A DNA stretch of 64,000 nucleotides from Pseudomonas fluorescens (lineage in GTDB: Bacteria; Pseudomonadota; Gammaproteobacteria; Pseudomonadales; Pseudomonadaceae). The position numbers and the translations under genes were made by a program. This document shows, piece after piece, positions 50,176 to 59,401 of the stretch; within the stretch, counting starts at the first letter, position 1; every line of letters begins with the position of its first letter. Below the pieces are notes generated by a model that ran no database searches, was not told where the DNA came from, and saw only the letters and a list, made by a program, of their open reading frames with translations. The stretch is from positions 20,849 through 84,848 of the forward strand of contig NZ_CABVHQ010000025.1 in NCBI RefSeq assembly GCF_902497895.1, written 5' to 3'.

Positions 50176-50274
50176 AAAAGATCGCAGCCTGCGGCAGCTC
50201 CTACGGGATCTCGGACACCCGCAATTTTGGGGTGGACCGGATCGGCGTAGGAGCTGCCGCAGGCTGCGATCTTT
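50176..50274. repeat. REPIN, 'GTAGGAGCTGCCGCAGGC' family
   Basis: An inverted copy at 50176-50205 and a direct copy at 50247-50274. With the leader elements above it accounts for the 49932-50300 gap. Confidence 0.9.
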
Positions 50275-50300
50275 AACGGTTTTCCGGACGCTGCATTACT

Positions 50301-50876
50301 TCAGCCCAACAACTCACTCATGGCAATTATTTGCTCGGCCACCTGTATCAGCTTCTGCTGGCGGCTCATGGCCTGGCGGCGCATCAGGGTGTAGGCCTCT
50401 TCTTCCTTGCAGTCCTTCATCTTCATCAGCAAGCCCTTGGCCAACTCGATGCGCTTGCGCTCGGCCAGTTGCTGGTCGCGGGCCTGGAGTTGCGCGCGCA
50501 AGGCCTGGTCGCTTTCAAAGCGAGCCATGGCCACGTCGAGGATCGGTTGCAGACGCGCGGCGAGGATGCCTTCGACGATGTAGGCGCTGACTCCGGACTT
50601 GATGGCCTGACGCATCACATCCGGGTCATGTTCGTCGGTAAACATGACGATCGGTCGTGGCTGGTCGCGGCTGACCAGTACCACTTGCTCCATCACATCG
50701 CGGCTCGGTGACTCGGTATCGATCAAAATCACATCCGGACGCACCGTTTCGACGCGTGCCGGCAAGTCGATGGTCAGGCCTGACTCGTCGATCACTTCAA
50801 ACCCGGCCTCAGTCAGGGCCGCTTTGAGTCGGCCGACTTTTTTCGCTGTGTCGTTGATCAGCAGGATACGCAACAT
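50301..50876 (-). CDS. nasT: NasT, ANTAR-domain antiterminator response regulator
   Basis: A 191-aa protein. A receiver domain covers about residues 1-120 (RILLINDTAKKVG, IDTESPSRDV). A C-terminal ANTAR domain covers about 130-190 (LAERKRIELAKGLLMKMKDCKEEEAYTLMRRQAMSRQQKL). NasT binds dual-hexaloop leader RNA and prevents termination in nitrate/nitrite assimilation operons; NasS holds it inactive without nitrate. It follows nasS by 15 nt. Confidence 0.95.
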   Translation of the reverse strand: MLRILLINDTAKKVGRLKAALTEAGFEVIDESGLTIDLPARVETVRPDVILIDTESPSRDVMEQVVLVSRDQPRPIVMFTDEHDPDVMRQAIKSGVSAYIVEGILAARLQPILDVAMARFESDQALRAQLQARDQQLAERKRIELAKGLLMKMKDCKEEEAYTLMRRQAMSRQQKLIQVAEQIIAMSELLG

Positions 50877-50891
50877 ATTCGCAGTCTCCTG

Positions 50892-52103
50892 TCAGCGGCT
50901 GGCGAGAAGGGCGGAGGAGTCGGTCATGGCGTGCAATTTGAAGCTGCGGGCATAACCGACCGGATCGGAACCGTCCCAGATCTTGCCGTCGATCAATTGG
51001 CTGCTGCGCATTGTTTCGCCAGAGTGGTCGACGCCCACCGTGCTCGCCGCCTCGCGGTACAGCTCGAGTTGCTGGACCTGGCGGGCGACGCCGAGGTAGT
51101 CCGGGTCGTCGCGCAGCAAGCCCCAGCGGCGGAATTGGGTCATGAACCACATGCCGTCGGACAGGTAGGGCAGGTTGACCTCGCCCGCGCCATGGAAGCG
51201 CAGGGCATGGGGGTCTTGCCAGCGATTGCCGAGGCCGTCGGCATAGTCGCCGAGCAGTCGCGGCTGGATGCAGTCCAGGGGCGCATCCAGGTACTCGCGG
51301 GCGCTCAGCAGTTGCGCGGTGCTTTGACGGTTCTCGGCGCTCTGTTCGATAAAGCGACTGGCTTCGAGGATCGCCATGACCAGCGCACGGGCGGCATTGG
51401 GGTACTGCTCGACAAATGCACGGGTGCAGCCCAGGACCTTTTCCGGATGATCGGGCCAGATGGTTTGAGTGGTGGCAATGGTGAAGCCCAGATCCTGGCG
51501 CACTGCACTGGCACTCCAGGGCTCGCCGACACAAAAGCCGTCGATGCGCCCGGCTTGCAGGTGCGCGATCATTTGCGGCGGCGGCACCACCACGCTGTCG
51601 ACATCCCGCAGCGGATGGATGCCCTGGCTGGCCAGCCAGTAATAGAGCCACATGGCGTGGGTGCCGGTGGGAAAGGTCTGGGCGAAGGTCAGCTTTGCAC
51701 GACTTTGGTGCACGTGTTGATCCAGCGCTTCAGGACCGGTCACCCCGCGGGTTTGCAGACCGTGGGACAGGTTGATGCTTTGGCCGTTCTGGTTCAGGCC
51801 CATAAGCACCGCCATATCGGTAGCAGCGACGCCGCCGATGCCCAGGTGCACGGCGTAGATCAAGCCATAAAGACTGTGGGCTGCATCCAGTTCCCCGCTG
51901 ACCAGTTTGTCCCGCAGGTTGGCCCAGGAGGATTGGCGCTTGAGATTCAGGGTCAGGCCGTAGGGCTGGGCGAAGCCCTGGGTGGCCGCGACCACTACCG
52001 AGGCGCAATCGCTCAGGGCCATGAAACCGAGGTTGATCGCGCTCTTTTCCGGAGCATCGCTGCCATTGACCCAGGCCAGGGGGCCTGCTGGAAATTCGTT
52101 CAT
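50892..52103 (-). CDS. nasS: NasS, nitrate sensor protein
   Basis: A 403-aa protein of the NrtA/SsuA-like periplasmic-binding fold without a signal peptide, as expected of cytoplasmic NasS. Recognisable parts are LGFMALSDCASVVVAATQGFA and WLASQGIHPLRDVDSVVVPPPQMIAHLQAG. The ATG at 52103 has GGAAGGTG upstream; the long upstream frame has no such site. Nitrate or nitrite binding releases NasT from the complex. Confidence 0.93.
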   Translation of the reverse strand: MNEFPAGPLAWVNGSDAPEKSAINLGFMALSDCASVVVAATQGFAQPYGLTLNLKRQSSWANLRDKLVSGELDAAHSLYGLIYAVHLGIGGVAATDMAVLMGLNQNGQSINLSHGLQTRGVTGPEALDQHVHQSRAKLTFAQTFPTGTHAMWLYYWLASQGIHPLRDVDSVVVPPPQMIAHLQAGRIDGFCVGEPWSASAVRQDLGFTIATTQTIWPDHPEKVLGCTRAFVEQYPNAARALVMAILEASRFIEQSAENRQSTAQLLSAREYLDAPLDCIQPRLLGDYADGLGNRWQDPHALRFHGAGEVNLPYLSDGMWFMTQFRRWGLLRDDPDYLGVARQVQQLELYREAASTVGVDHSGETMRSSQLIDGKIWDGSDPVGYARSFKLHAMTDSSALLASR

Positions 52104-52335
52104 CAGGTGTGCACCTTCCATAAAAAAGCGTCGTACCCAGATCCCTTGCCCAAGCAAAGCCGGATGACGACGCCGTTGTCCTTGACTCATCCCGCCGTTG
52201 GCATGAGTGCTGATGCAATCTTTGGTGCAAGGCATATGCCATTAACCGCAGATTTCATCGAGCGCCTCGCTTGCAGCCCCGTTGCCCGGCTATAATCGCC
52301 GGCTCATTTCGCCGCCAACCGAGTCAAACCCGCCC

Positions 52336-53355
52336 ATGTACACCCTGGCCCGTCAGCTGTTGTTCAAACTTTCCCCGGAAACCTCCCACGATCTGTCCCT
52401 GGACTTGATCGGCGCGGGTGGGCGTTTGGGCCTCAATGGCTTGCTGTGCAAAGCGCCAGCGCGGATGCCAGTGAACGTCATGGGCCTGGATTTCCCCAAC
52501 CCGGTGGGTCTGGCGGCAGGCCTGGACAAGAACGGCGCGGCCATCGATGGTTTTGCCCAATTGGGTTTCGGCTTCGTCGAGATCGGCACCATCACTCCGC
52601 GTGCGCAACCCGGTAATCCGAAACCACGGATTTTCCGCTTGCCGCAAGCCCTGGCGATCATCAACCGCATGGGTTTCAATAACCTCGGCGTCGATCACTT
52701 GCTGGCCCGGGTCGCGGCGGCCAAATACAAAGGTATCCTGGGCATCAACATTGGCAAGAACTTCGATACGCCGGTTGAACGCGCAGTGGACGACTACTTG
52801 ATCTGCCTGGATAAAGTTTACGCCCATGCCAGCTATGTGACAGTCAATGTCAGCTCGCCCAATACCCCGGGGCTGCGCAGCCTGCAGTTCGGCGACTCGC
52901 TCAAGCAATTGCTCGAAGCCTTGCGTCAGCGCCAGGAAGATCTGGCCCAGCGCCACGGCAAGCGCGTACCGCTGGCGATCAAAATCGCTCCGGACATGAC
53001 CGACGAAGAGACCGTGGAGGTGGCGCGAGCCTTGATCGAGACCGGGATGGATGCGGTGATCGCCACCAACACCACCCTGAGCCGCGTTGGCGTCGAAGGC
53101 ATGGAACATGGCGACGAGGCGGGTGGCCTTTCGGGCGCACCGGTTCGCGACAAGAGTACTCATACGGTCAAGGTACTGGCCGGCGAATTGGCCGGGCGCC
53201 TGCCGATCATCGCCGTGGGCGGCATCACCGAAGGCAGGCACGCGGCTGAGAAAATCGCCGCTGGCGCCAGCCTGGTGCAGTTGTATTCGGGGTTTATTTA
53301 CAAGGGCCCGGCGCTGATTCGCCAGTCGGTGGATGCCATCGCGGCATTGCGCTAA
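52336..53355 (+). CDS. pyrD: PyrD, dihydroorotate dehydrogenase (quinone)
   Basis: A 339-aa class 2 enzyme. The N-terminal amphipathic membrane-association helices are [23 protein letters not shown]-site motifs include [29 protein letters not shown], the catalytic Ser region [14 protein letters not shown], and [26 protein letters not shown]. It oxidises dihydroorotate using ubiquinone in pyrimidine synthesis. The ATG at 52336 gives the usual length. Confidence 0.96.
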   Translation: MYTLARQLLFKLSPETSHDLSLDLIGAGGRLGLNGLLCKAPARMPVNVMGLDFPNPVGLAAGLDKNGAAIDGFAQLGFGFVEIGTITPRAQPGNPKPRIFRLPQALAIINRMGFNNLGVDHLLARVAAAKYKGILGINIGKNFDTPVERAVDDYLICLDKVYAHASYVTVNVSSPNTPGLRSLQFGDSLKQLLEALRQRQEDLAQRHGKRVPLAIKIAPDMTDEETVEVARALIETGMDAVIATNTTLSRVGVEGMEHGDEAGGLSGAPVRDKSTHTVKVLAGELAGRLPIIAVGGITEGRHAAEKIAAGASLVQLYSGFIYKGPALIRQSVDAIAALR

Positions 53356-53375
53356 AGGCGAGTGGAGATTTAACT

Positions 53376-53480
53376 GTAGGAGCTGCCGCAGGCTGCGATC
53401 TTTTGATCTTGATTTATGTGTTCACGCACAGAAGGCCGAGAAGCAGGATCAAAAGATCGCAGCCTGCGGCAGCTCCTACA
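53376..53480. repeat. REPIN, 'GTAGGAGCTGCCGCAGGC' family
   Basis: A direct copy at 53376-53411 and an inverted copy at 53446-53480 with matching GATCTTTTGATC ends. It lies just after pyrD and before the rmf terminator. Confidence 0.9.
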
Positions 53481-53510
53481 GGGATTGAGTGATGGCAAGT
53501 GAGCGCCCAT

Positions 53511-53535
53511 AAAAAAGGGCTCCTCAAGGGAGCCC
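53511..53535 (-). terminator. Intrinsic terminator of rmf
   Basis: On the minus strand GGGCTCC and GGAGCCC (53529-53535 with 53517-53523) form a stem followed by six U (53511-53516). It lies 85 nt after the rmf stop. Confidence 0.85.
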
Positions 53536-53619
53536 CTGGGCCGAAGCCCGCCGTCCGGATGGGACGAGCATGGTAAGTCGTTACGTATTCAGATTTTGGT
53601 GTCGGAGTGTGTGCCCTGT

Positions 53620-53835
53620 TTAGCCGACGGCGTGAAGTTCGTTGAGTCTGTGGATTCCCGCAGTGCCGGTCATACCGTCCCAGTTGTCGCCGCGTCCTTC
53701 GCGCCAGCCGTTAATCCAGGCTTGGCGTACCGACGGTAGAGTAAATGGGCAAAGCTCACGGGATTTGCCACCAACGCCATATTGATATCCGCGTAAAAAT
53801 GCTCTTTCCAACGGATCACGCTTAAGTCTTCTCAT
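53620..53835 (-). CDS. rmf: Rmf, ribosome modulation factor
   Basis: A 71-aa basic protein with the Rmf signature LKRDPLERAFLRGYQYGVGGKSRELCPF and RQAWINGWREGRGDNWDG. It binds 70S ribosomes and drives formation of inactive 100S dimers in stationary phase. The gene stands alone with its own terminator. About 130 nt of hairpin-rich sequence lies immediately upstream and may regulate its translation or stability. Confidence 0.96.
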   Translation of the reverse strand: MRRLKRDPLERAFLRGYQYGVGGKSRELCPFTLPSVRQAWINGWREGRGDNWDGMTGTAGIHRLNELHAVG

Positions 53836-53874
53836 AGGGTGTTTCCCTCACTTGTTGACTGTGTAATGTCCCGT

Positions 53875-53967
53875 CGACCTCAATCGAGGTCGGGCAGAAA
53901 TTCTCTGCCGTTGGCGGCTCGCTGCCGGCGTCGCGAGCCAAGGTGTTGACGTCGTTGCGGCGTCAAC
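53875..53967 (-). promoter_or_regulatory. Hairpin-rich 5' leader of rmf
   Basis: Four stems lie within 93 nt, upstream of rmf: CGACCTC/GAGGTCG (53875-53892), GGCAGA/TCTGCC (53893-53909), GGCTCGC/GCGAGCC (53916-53939) and GTTGACG/CGTCAAC (53945-53967), all perfect. The series starts 40 nt upstream of the rmf ATG. I see no known riboswitch in it. The remaining sequence to about 54200 shows no clear feature. Confidence 0.6.
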
Positions 53968-54219
53968 CTGTGTTGAGTTCTAACCAATGCGTCACATCGA
54001 GGGAATGATCGTTTTGTCATAAGAACGTAACGATAATGATGTTATGGCCATAAGTAAGCAGGTGGCCAATCGCCTGCTGCTTGGCCAAAGCCCACTATGA
54101 TCAGCCTCCTGCTAGATGATGAGGTTAATCTTGTGGTGAAAATGTCGGCCGCTTGTCGTCGGGTATTATTCGACGAAGGGTCGAGATATGACATTTTGTT
54201 GCACCGAATCTTTTATCTG

Positions 54220-54350
54220 CCCCGGCATCCAAGCTCACCCAACCTTTCGATTGGCTGAGCGGCCGGGGTGGCACGGCACACTTTCGTGCCCCGCGAGCGC
54301 TCTTCAAGAAAAGCGCTTGATTGAAAACCGAGCGGGCAATGCGTTGCCCG
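54220..54350 (+). ncRNA. Candidate structured RNA or leader upstream of rlmL
   Basis: Consecutive stems: CCCCGGC/GCCGGGG (54220-54226 with 54262-54268) extended inward by GCTCA/TGAGC and CCAA/TTGG around an 8-nt loop; GGCACG/CGTGCC (54270-54275 with 54285-54290); AGCGCT/AGCGCT (54296-54301 with 54312-54317); CGGGCAA/TTGCCCG (54333-54350). The last ends 33 nt before rlmL. It could be an independent RNA or a long rlmL leader; no U-run follows. Confidence 0.5.
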
Positions 54351-54383
54351 TTCACTTATTGCTTAAAAGGCCCTGGAATTCCC

Positions 54384-56654
54384 ATGTCGGATCGTTACGA
54401 ACTCTTCCTCACCTGTCCCAAAGGCCTTGAAGGCCTGCTTATCGAGGAAGCCATCGGGCTTGGCCTTGAGGAAGCACGCGAGCACACTTCGGCTGTGCGC
54501 GGCATGGCCGACATGGAGACCGCCTATCGCTTGTGCCTCTGGTCGCGTCTGGCCAACCGGGTATTGCTGGTGCTCAAACGCTTCCCGATGAAGGATGCCG
54601 AAGACCTCTACCACGGCGTGCTGGATATCGAATGGCAGGACCATATGCTCAACGACGGGACCCTGGCCGTGGAGTTCAGCGGTCACGGTTCGGGTATCGA
54701 TAACACCCACTTTGGTGCCTTGAAGGTCAAGGATGCGATTGTCGACAAGCTGCGCACCCCGTCGGGGGAACGTCCATCGATCGACAAACTCAACCCGGAC
54801 CTGCGCATCCACCTGCGCCTGGACCGTGGCGAAGCCATTCTCTCGCTGGACCTCTCCGGGCACAGCCTGCACCAGCGTGGCTATCGCCTGCAGCAAGGTG
54901 CGGCACCGCTGAAGGAAAACCTCGCAGCGGCGATTCTTATCCGTGCCGGCTGGCCGCGGATTGCTGCCGATGGCGGCGCACTGGCTGACCCGATGTGCGG
55001 CGTCGGCACCTTCCTGGTGGAAGCGGCAATGATCGCCGCCGATATGGCACCGAACCTGCGCCGCGAGCAGTGGGGTTTCACCGCCTGGCTCGGCCACGTG
55101 CCGGCCTTGTGGAAAAAACTCCACGAAGAAGCCAGCGCACGAGCCGCCGCCGGTCTGGCCAAGCCACCGTTGTGGATCCGCGGTTACGAAGCCGACCCTC
55201 GGCTGATTCAGCCGGGCCGCAACAACATCGAACGGGCCGGCCTGAGCGAGTGGATCAAGGTCTACCAGGGTGAAGTCGCGACTTTCGAACCGCGTCCGGA
55301 CCAGAACCAGAAAGGCCTGGTTATCTGCAACCCTCCGTATGGCGAACGTCTGGGTGATGAGGCGAGTTTGCTGTATCTCTACCAGAACCTCGGCGAACGC
55401 CTGCGTCAGGCCTGCCTGAACTGGGAAGCCGCGGTGTTTACCGGCGCGCCGGAACTGGGTAAGCGCATGGGTATCCGTAGCCATAAGCAGTATTCGTTCT
55501 GGAACGGCGCCTTGCCGTGCAAATTGCTGCTGATCAAGGTCACCCCGGACCAGTTCGTCACCGGCGAGCGTCGCACCCCGGAACAACGCCAGATCGAACG
55601 CGAACAGGCCGAGGTCGAAGTCGCAGACAACATCGAAGCACCGGGCAAGTACGAGAAGTACAACAAGAACGGCAACCCGATCAAACCGGCACCGGTGGTG
55701 ATCGAGCAACCGCGCTTGAGCGAAGGCGGGCAGATGTTCGCCAATCGCCTGCAAAAGAACCTCAAGGCTCTGGGCAAGTGGGTCAAGCGTGAAGGCATCG
55801 ACTGCTACCGCGTCTACGATGCCGACATGCCGGAATACTCCATGGCCATCGACCTTTATCACGATTGGGTTCACGTCCAGGAATACGCCGCGCCGAAATC
55901 CATTGATCCGGAAAAAGCCTCGGCGCGCATGTTCGATGCCCTGGCGGCCATTCCGCAGGCCTTGAACATTGATAAGAGCCGTGTGGTCGTCAAACGTCGC
56001 GAGCGTCAAAGCGGCACCAAGCAGTACGAGCGTCAGGCTGCACAGGGCAAGTTCGTCGAGGTCAACGAAGGCGGCGTGAAGCTGCTGGTCAACCTCACCG
56101 ACTACCTCGACACCGGACTGTTCCTCGATCACCGGCCAATGCGCATGCGCATTCAGAAAGAGGCGGCCGGCAAGCGCTTCCTCAACCTGTATTGCTACAC
56201 CGCCACCGCCAGTGTTCATGCAGCCAAGGGCGGCGCACGCAGTACCACCAGCGTCGACTTGTCGAAAACCTATCTGGACTGGGCGCGGCGCAACCTGTCG
56301 CTCAACGGTTTCTCCGACAAGAACCGTCTGGAGCAGGGCGATGTGATGGCATGGCTGGATACCTGCCGTGACGAGTACGACCTGATCTTCATCGATCCAC
56401 CGACCTTCTCCAACTCCAAGCGCATGGAAGGGATTTTCGACGTGCAGCGTGATCAGGTGCAATTGATCGATCTGGCCATGGCGCGCCTGGCGCCTGGCGG
56501 TGTGTTGTATTTCTCCAACAACTTCCGCAAGTTCCAGCTCGAAGAGAACCTCGGCAGCCGGTATGCGGTCGAGGAAATCACCGCGCAGACGATAGACGCG
56601 GATTTTGCCCGCAACAGCAAGATCCACCGTGCCTGGAAAATCACCGCCCGCTAA
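54384..56654 (+). CDS. rlmL: RlmL (RlmKL), bifunctional 23S rRNA methyltransferase
   Basis: A 756-aa fusion. Residues about 1-390 are a THUMP-containing N2-guanine methyltransferase (ADPMCGVGTFLVEAAMIAADMAPN and VICNPPYGERLGDE, the NPPY motif). Residues about 430-756 are an RlmK-like SAM methyltransferase (FLNLYCYTATASVHAAKGGARSTTSVD and LIFIDPPTFSNS). It makes m2G2445 and m7G2069 in 23S rRNA. The ATG at 54384 gives MSDRYELFLTCPKGLEGLL, the conserved start; the upstream frame lies in structured non-coding sequence. Confidence 0.94.
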   Translation: MSDRYELFLTCPKGLEGLLIEEAIGLGLEEAREHTSAVRGMADMETAYRLCLWSRLANRVLLVLKRFPMKDAEDLYHGVLDIEWQDHMLNDGTLAVEFSGHGSGIDNTHFGALKVKDAIVDKLRTPSGERPSIDKLNPDLRIHLRLDRGEAILSLDLSGHSLHQRGYRLQQGAAPLKENLAAAILIRAGWPRIAADGGALADPMCGVGTFLVEAAMIAADMAPNLRREQWGFTAWLGHVPALWKKLHEEASARAAAGLAKPPLWIRGYEADPRLIQPGRNNIERAGLSEWIKVYQGEVATFEPRPDQNQKGLVICNPPYGERLGDEASLLYLYQNLGERLRQACLNWEAAVFTGAPELGKRMGIRSHKQYSFWNGALPCKLLLIKVTPDQFVTGERRTPEQRQIEREQAEVEVADNIEAPGKYEKYNKNGNPIKPAPVVIEQPRLSEGGQMFANRLQKNLKALGKWVKREGIDCYRVYDADMPEYSMAIDLYHDWVHVQEYAAPKSIDPEKASARMFDALAAIPQALNIDKSRVVVKRRERQSGTKQYERQAAQGKFVEVNEGGVKLLVNLTDYLDTGLFLDHRPMRMRIQKEAAGKRFLNLYCYTATASVHAAKGGARSTTSVDLSKTYLDWARRNLSLNGFSDKNRLEQGDVMAWLDTCRDEYDLIFIDPPTFSNSKRMEGIFDVQRDQVQLIDLAMARLAPGGVLYFSNNFRKFQLEENLGSRYAVEEITAQTIDADFARNSKIHRAWKITAR

Positions 56655-56791
56655 AAACCGATTGGATCCACAGGGCCTTGATTTTTAAAGGCTCTTGGCT
56701 CTTTTGGCGCTGGTCAAGTTAGTGGCAAATGGCTATAACTCAATCAAGGCCCATGTGACGCCCAAGCTCGCTGGCGTTATGAGTTCTGCTT

Positions 56792-59191
56792 ATGTCGTTA
56801 CACGCCATTCGACCCAGGATTCTGGGTTTTATCAGTGAAGATGTTTCGGCCTGGTATATCGCGCTGCTGGTGCTGTTGGCCGGTGGCGTGCTGACTGGAA
56901 TGTTGGCTTGGGCGACTATCAAGGACCACCGACAGCAGGTGGTGCAGCGTTTTCAGCTATTGGTCGGCGAGCGCCAGAACCGGTTTGCCGAGCGTTTCGA
57001 AGATCAGGAGCAGCGCCTCGATAGCCTGCGCCGGTTCATCGTCAACTCCCAGTCAGTCTCTCGGGAAGAGTTCAATGGCTTCACCCGGCCCTTGTTGCAA
57101 AGAACCCAGGCCTATTCCTGGGCGCCCCGGGTTTCCAGGGCCGAACGTGAGGCATTTGAACAACGGGTGCGAGCGCAAGGCCTGGCAGGCTTTTCGATTC
57201 GTGACCTGAGTCCGTCGGGCGGGCTGCAGCCTGCCGCCGAGCGCGATGAATACGTCCCTTTGTTGTATAACCAGAAGCTCGGCGAGTGGGGCTCGCCGCT
57301 GGGCCTGGACCTGTTGGTCGCACCCGGGCGGGGCGCCACCCTGCAGCGGGCCCGGGACCGTGGTGGCATGGCAGTCTCCCAGCCGCTGCAACTGATCGGG
57401 GTCGAGCCTGAATATACTCCTTGTGTGCTGCTGGCCTTGCCGGTTGTCGAGCGGGTTTCGGCGACGGCTGTGCCATCGATTCCGCTGGGGTATGTGCTGG
57501 CCGTGATCAGCATGCGCCAGCTGGTGGCTGATGGTTTTCCTGCGCAAAGCCAGGACAATCTGGTGGTGCAGATTCACGATCGCTCAACCGATGGCCAGTC
57601 TGAACTGCTCTACGAATCGACCAATTCCGTGGCCAGCCAACCCTTGCAATACACCTCGATATTGCGCCTGGGGGACCGGGTCTACGACCTGAATATGCGC
57701 ACCAGTGCAGCGTTCGAGCGTGCCAACCATTCGACGATTACCAGTCTGGCGGTGATGGGCGGATTGTTGAGCGTGCTGCTCAGCGTCTTGCTCTATGTCC
57801 TGGTCAGCCAGCGCCAGCGAGCCCTGGCGCTGGTCGAGCAGCGTACCCGGGAACTGCGCCTGCGTGAGCAGGAGCTGCGCGAGGCCCATGGACAACTGCG
57901 CAGCGTGTTGAATGCGGCGACTCAGGTAGCGATCATCGCCACGGACCTGCGCGGGGTGATCAGTACCTTCAATGCCGGTGCCGAGCTAATGCTTGGCTAT
58001 CGAAGTGTCGAGGTGCTCGGACATGTGACGCTGGAGAGCCTGCACTTGCCCAAGGAGCTGCAAGTGCGTGCGGCGGAACTGAGCCAGCGTTATGGCAAGC
58101 CGATCCCGATGTGCCAGGCGATGCTCGTCGAGGGCGGCGAAGAGGGCGGCCATGAGGCGCGCGAATGGACGCTGGTGCGTCAGGATGGCAGCTACCTGTC
58201 AGTCAATATGCTCGCGGCGCCGGTGCTCGATGAGCAGGGGCTGTGGGTCGGGCACCTGGCGATCTGTATTGACGTCACCGAGCGTAAAAGGGTGCACGAA
58301 GCACTGGCGGCCCGCGATACCCTGCTGAAAAAGCTCAGTGCCCATGTCCCGGGCGGGATTTACCAGTTCATGATGGCGGCGGATGGCAAGTTCAGCGTGA
58401 TTTATGCCAGTGACGGCATTCGTGAAATTTACGAGCTGGAGCCGGATCTGCTGCAAAAAAATGCCGAGGCGATCTTCGAGCGAATCCATCCGCAAGATTC
58501 GTCCAGAGTCCGTGCTTCGATTCGTGCATCGTCGCAAAAGCTCAGCCCGTGGCGTGAGGAATACCGTGTGCAACTGCCGCAACGCGGATTGCGCTGGGTC
58601 CGTGGCGAGGCGACGCCGGAAGAATTGCCGGGTGGCGGGGTGCTCTGGCACGGCTATATCTCGGATATCTCCGATCTGAAGCGGGTCGAGGAGGAGCTGC
58701 GGGCGCTTTCGGTCACCGACTCTCTGACCGGGATTTTCAATCGGCGGTATTTCCAGGAACGGTTGAAGACCGAAATGGCCCGGGTCGAGCGCGGAGTCGG
58801 GGACATGGCGGTGATCATGCTCGATATCGACCATTTCAAACGCATCAATGACCAGCATGGGCATGCCGTGGGTGACCGGGTGCTGCAAGGCGTCTGTGAA
58901 CGCATCGGCCAGCGCTTGCGGCGCACCGATGTGTTCTGTCGCCTGGGCGGCGAGGAGTTCATGGTGCTTTGTCCGGACACCGATGGGCAGCAGGCCCATA
59001 CTCTGGCGCTGGAACTGTGGCAGGGGCTGCGCAGCTCGCCGATCGACGGTGTGGGCGTAGTGACCGCAAGCTTCGGGATTGCCTGCTGGCGGGTATCGGA
59101 AGGCGCTGACGCGTTGCTGTTGCGCGCCGATTCGGGTGTGTATGCAGCGAAGCAGGCGGGACGGGATCGGGTTGAGAGGGAGCTGAGGTAG
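56792..59191 (+). CDS. CHASE-PAS-PAS-GGDEF diguanylate cyclase
   Basis: A 799-aa membrane protein. TM1 lies at about residues 22-46, a periplasmic CHASE-like domain at about 60-305, and TM2 at about 312-335. Two PAS domains follow (about 370-490 with a PAC tail, and about 510-625), then a GGDEF domain at about 635-799. The active site reads GGEEF (near residue 715), which is catalytically competent, and the inhibitory I-site RRTD precedes it by five residues. It should make cyclic-di-GMP with product inhibition. The CHASE ligand is unknown and no EAL domain is present. It is transcribed alone. Confidence 0.9.
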   Translation: MSLHAIRPRILGFISEDVSAWYIALLVLLAGGVLTGMLAWATIKDHRQQVVQRFQLLVGERQNRFAERFEDQEQRLDSLRRFIVNSQSVSREEFNGFTRPLLQRTQAYSWAPRVSRAEREAFEQRVRAQGLAGFSIRDLSPSGGLQPAAERDEYVPLLYNQKLGEWGSPLGLDLLVAPGRGATLQRARDRGGMAVSQPLQLIGVEPEYTPCVLLALPVVERVSATAVPSIPLGYVLAVISMRQLVADGFPAQSQDNLVVQIHDRSTDGQSELLYESTNSVASQPLQYTSILRLGDRVYDLNMRTSAAFERANHSTITSLAVMGGLLSVLLSVLLYVLVSQRQRALALVEQRTRELRLREQELREAHGQLRSVLNAATQVAIIATDLRGVISTFNAGAELMLGYRSVEVLGHVTLESLHLPKELQVRAAELSQRYGKPIPMCQAMLVEGGEEGGHEAREWTLVRQDGSYLSVNMLAAPVLDEQGLWVGHLAICIDVTERKRVHEALAARDTLLKKLSAHVPGGIYQFMMAADGKFSVIYASDGIREIYELEPDLLQKNAEAIFERIHPQDSSRVRASIRASSQKLSPWREEYRVQLPQRGLRWVRGEATPEELPGGGVLWHGYISDISDLKRVEEELRALSVTDSLTGIFNRRYFQERLKTEMARVERGVGDMAVIMLDIDHFKRINDQHGHAVGDRVLQGVCERIGQRLRRTDVFCRLGGEEFMVLCPDTDGQQAHTLALELWQGLRSSPIDGVGVVTASFGIACWRVSEGADALLLRADSGVYAAKQAGRDRVERELR

Positions 59192-59239
59192 AAGGCTCCC
59201 ACAATGACCCAAGGAGCGAGCTGCTGGCGAGGGGGCCAA

Positions 59240-59372
59240 TGTGGCGAGGGGGCTTGCCCCCGTTGGGCTGCGAAGCGGCCCAAAAATCAGGCAACCGCGT
59301 TACGTCAGGTAAAACCCATCAGCCGATTTACGACCGCTGCGCACTCGAGCGGGGGCAAGCCCCCTCGCCACA
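59240..59372. repeat. Long REPIN, 'GTGGCGAGGGGGCTTGCCCCCG' family, second copy
   Basis: The same ends and internal words as 10912-11061 (TGGGCTGCGAAGCGGCCC, TCAGGTAAAACCC, GATTTACGAC), so the whole unit rather than the arms alone is conserved. It lies between the convergent cyclase and dacB genes. Confidence 0.88.
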
Positions 59373-59401
59373 AAAGCACCTCACCACATGGCTCTGCAGG
59401 T

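Noticed and set aside
50892..52235. Extended N-terminus for NasS
   Set aside because: The upstream residues show no family similarity or ribosome site; 52103 fits the family length.
54032..54050. GATAATGATGTTATGGCCA as a Fur box between rmf and rlmL
   Set aside because: Only the left half matches the consensus and neither neighbour is an iron gene.
54220..54350. tRNA gene
   Set aside because: The hairpins do not form a cloverleaf; there is no anticodon arm, TTCRA motif or CCA-like end.
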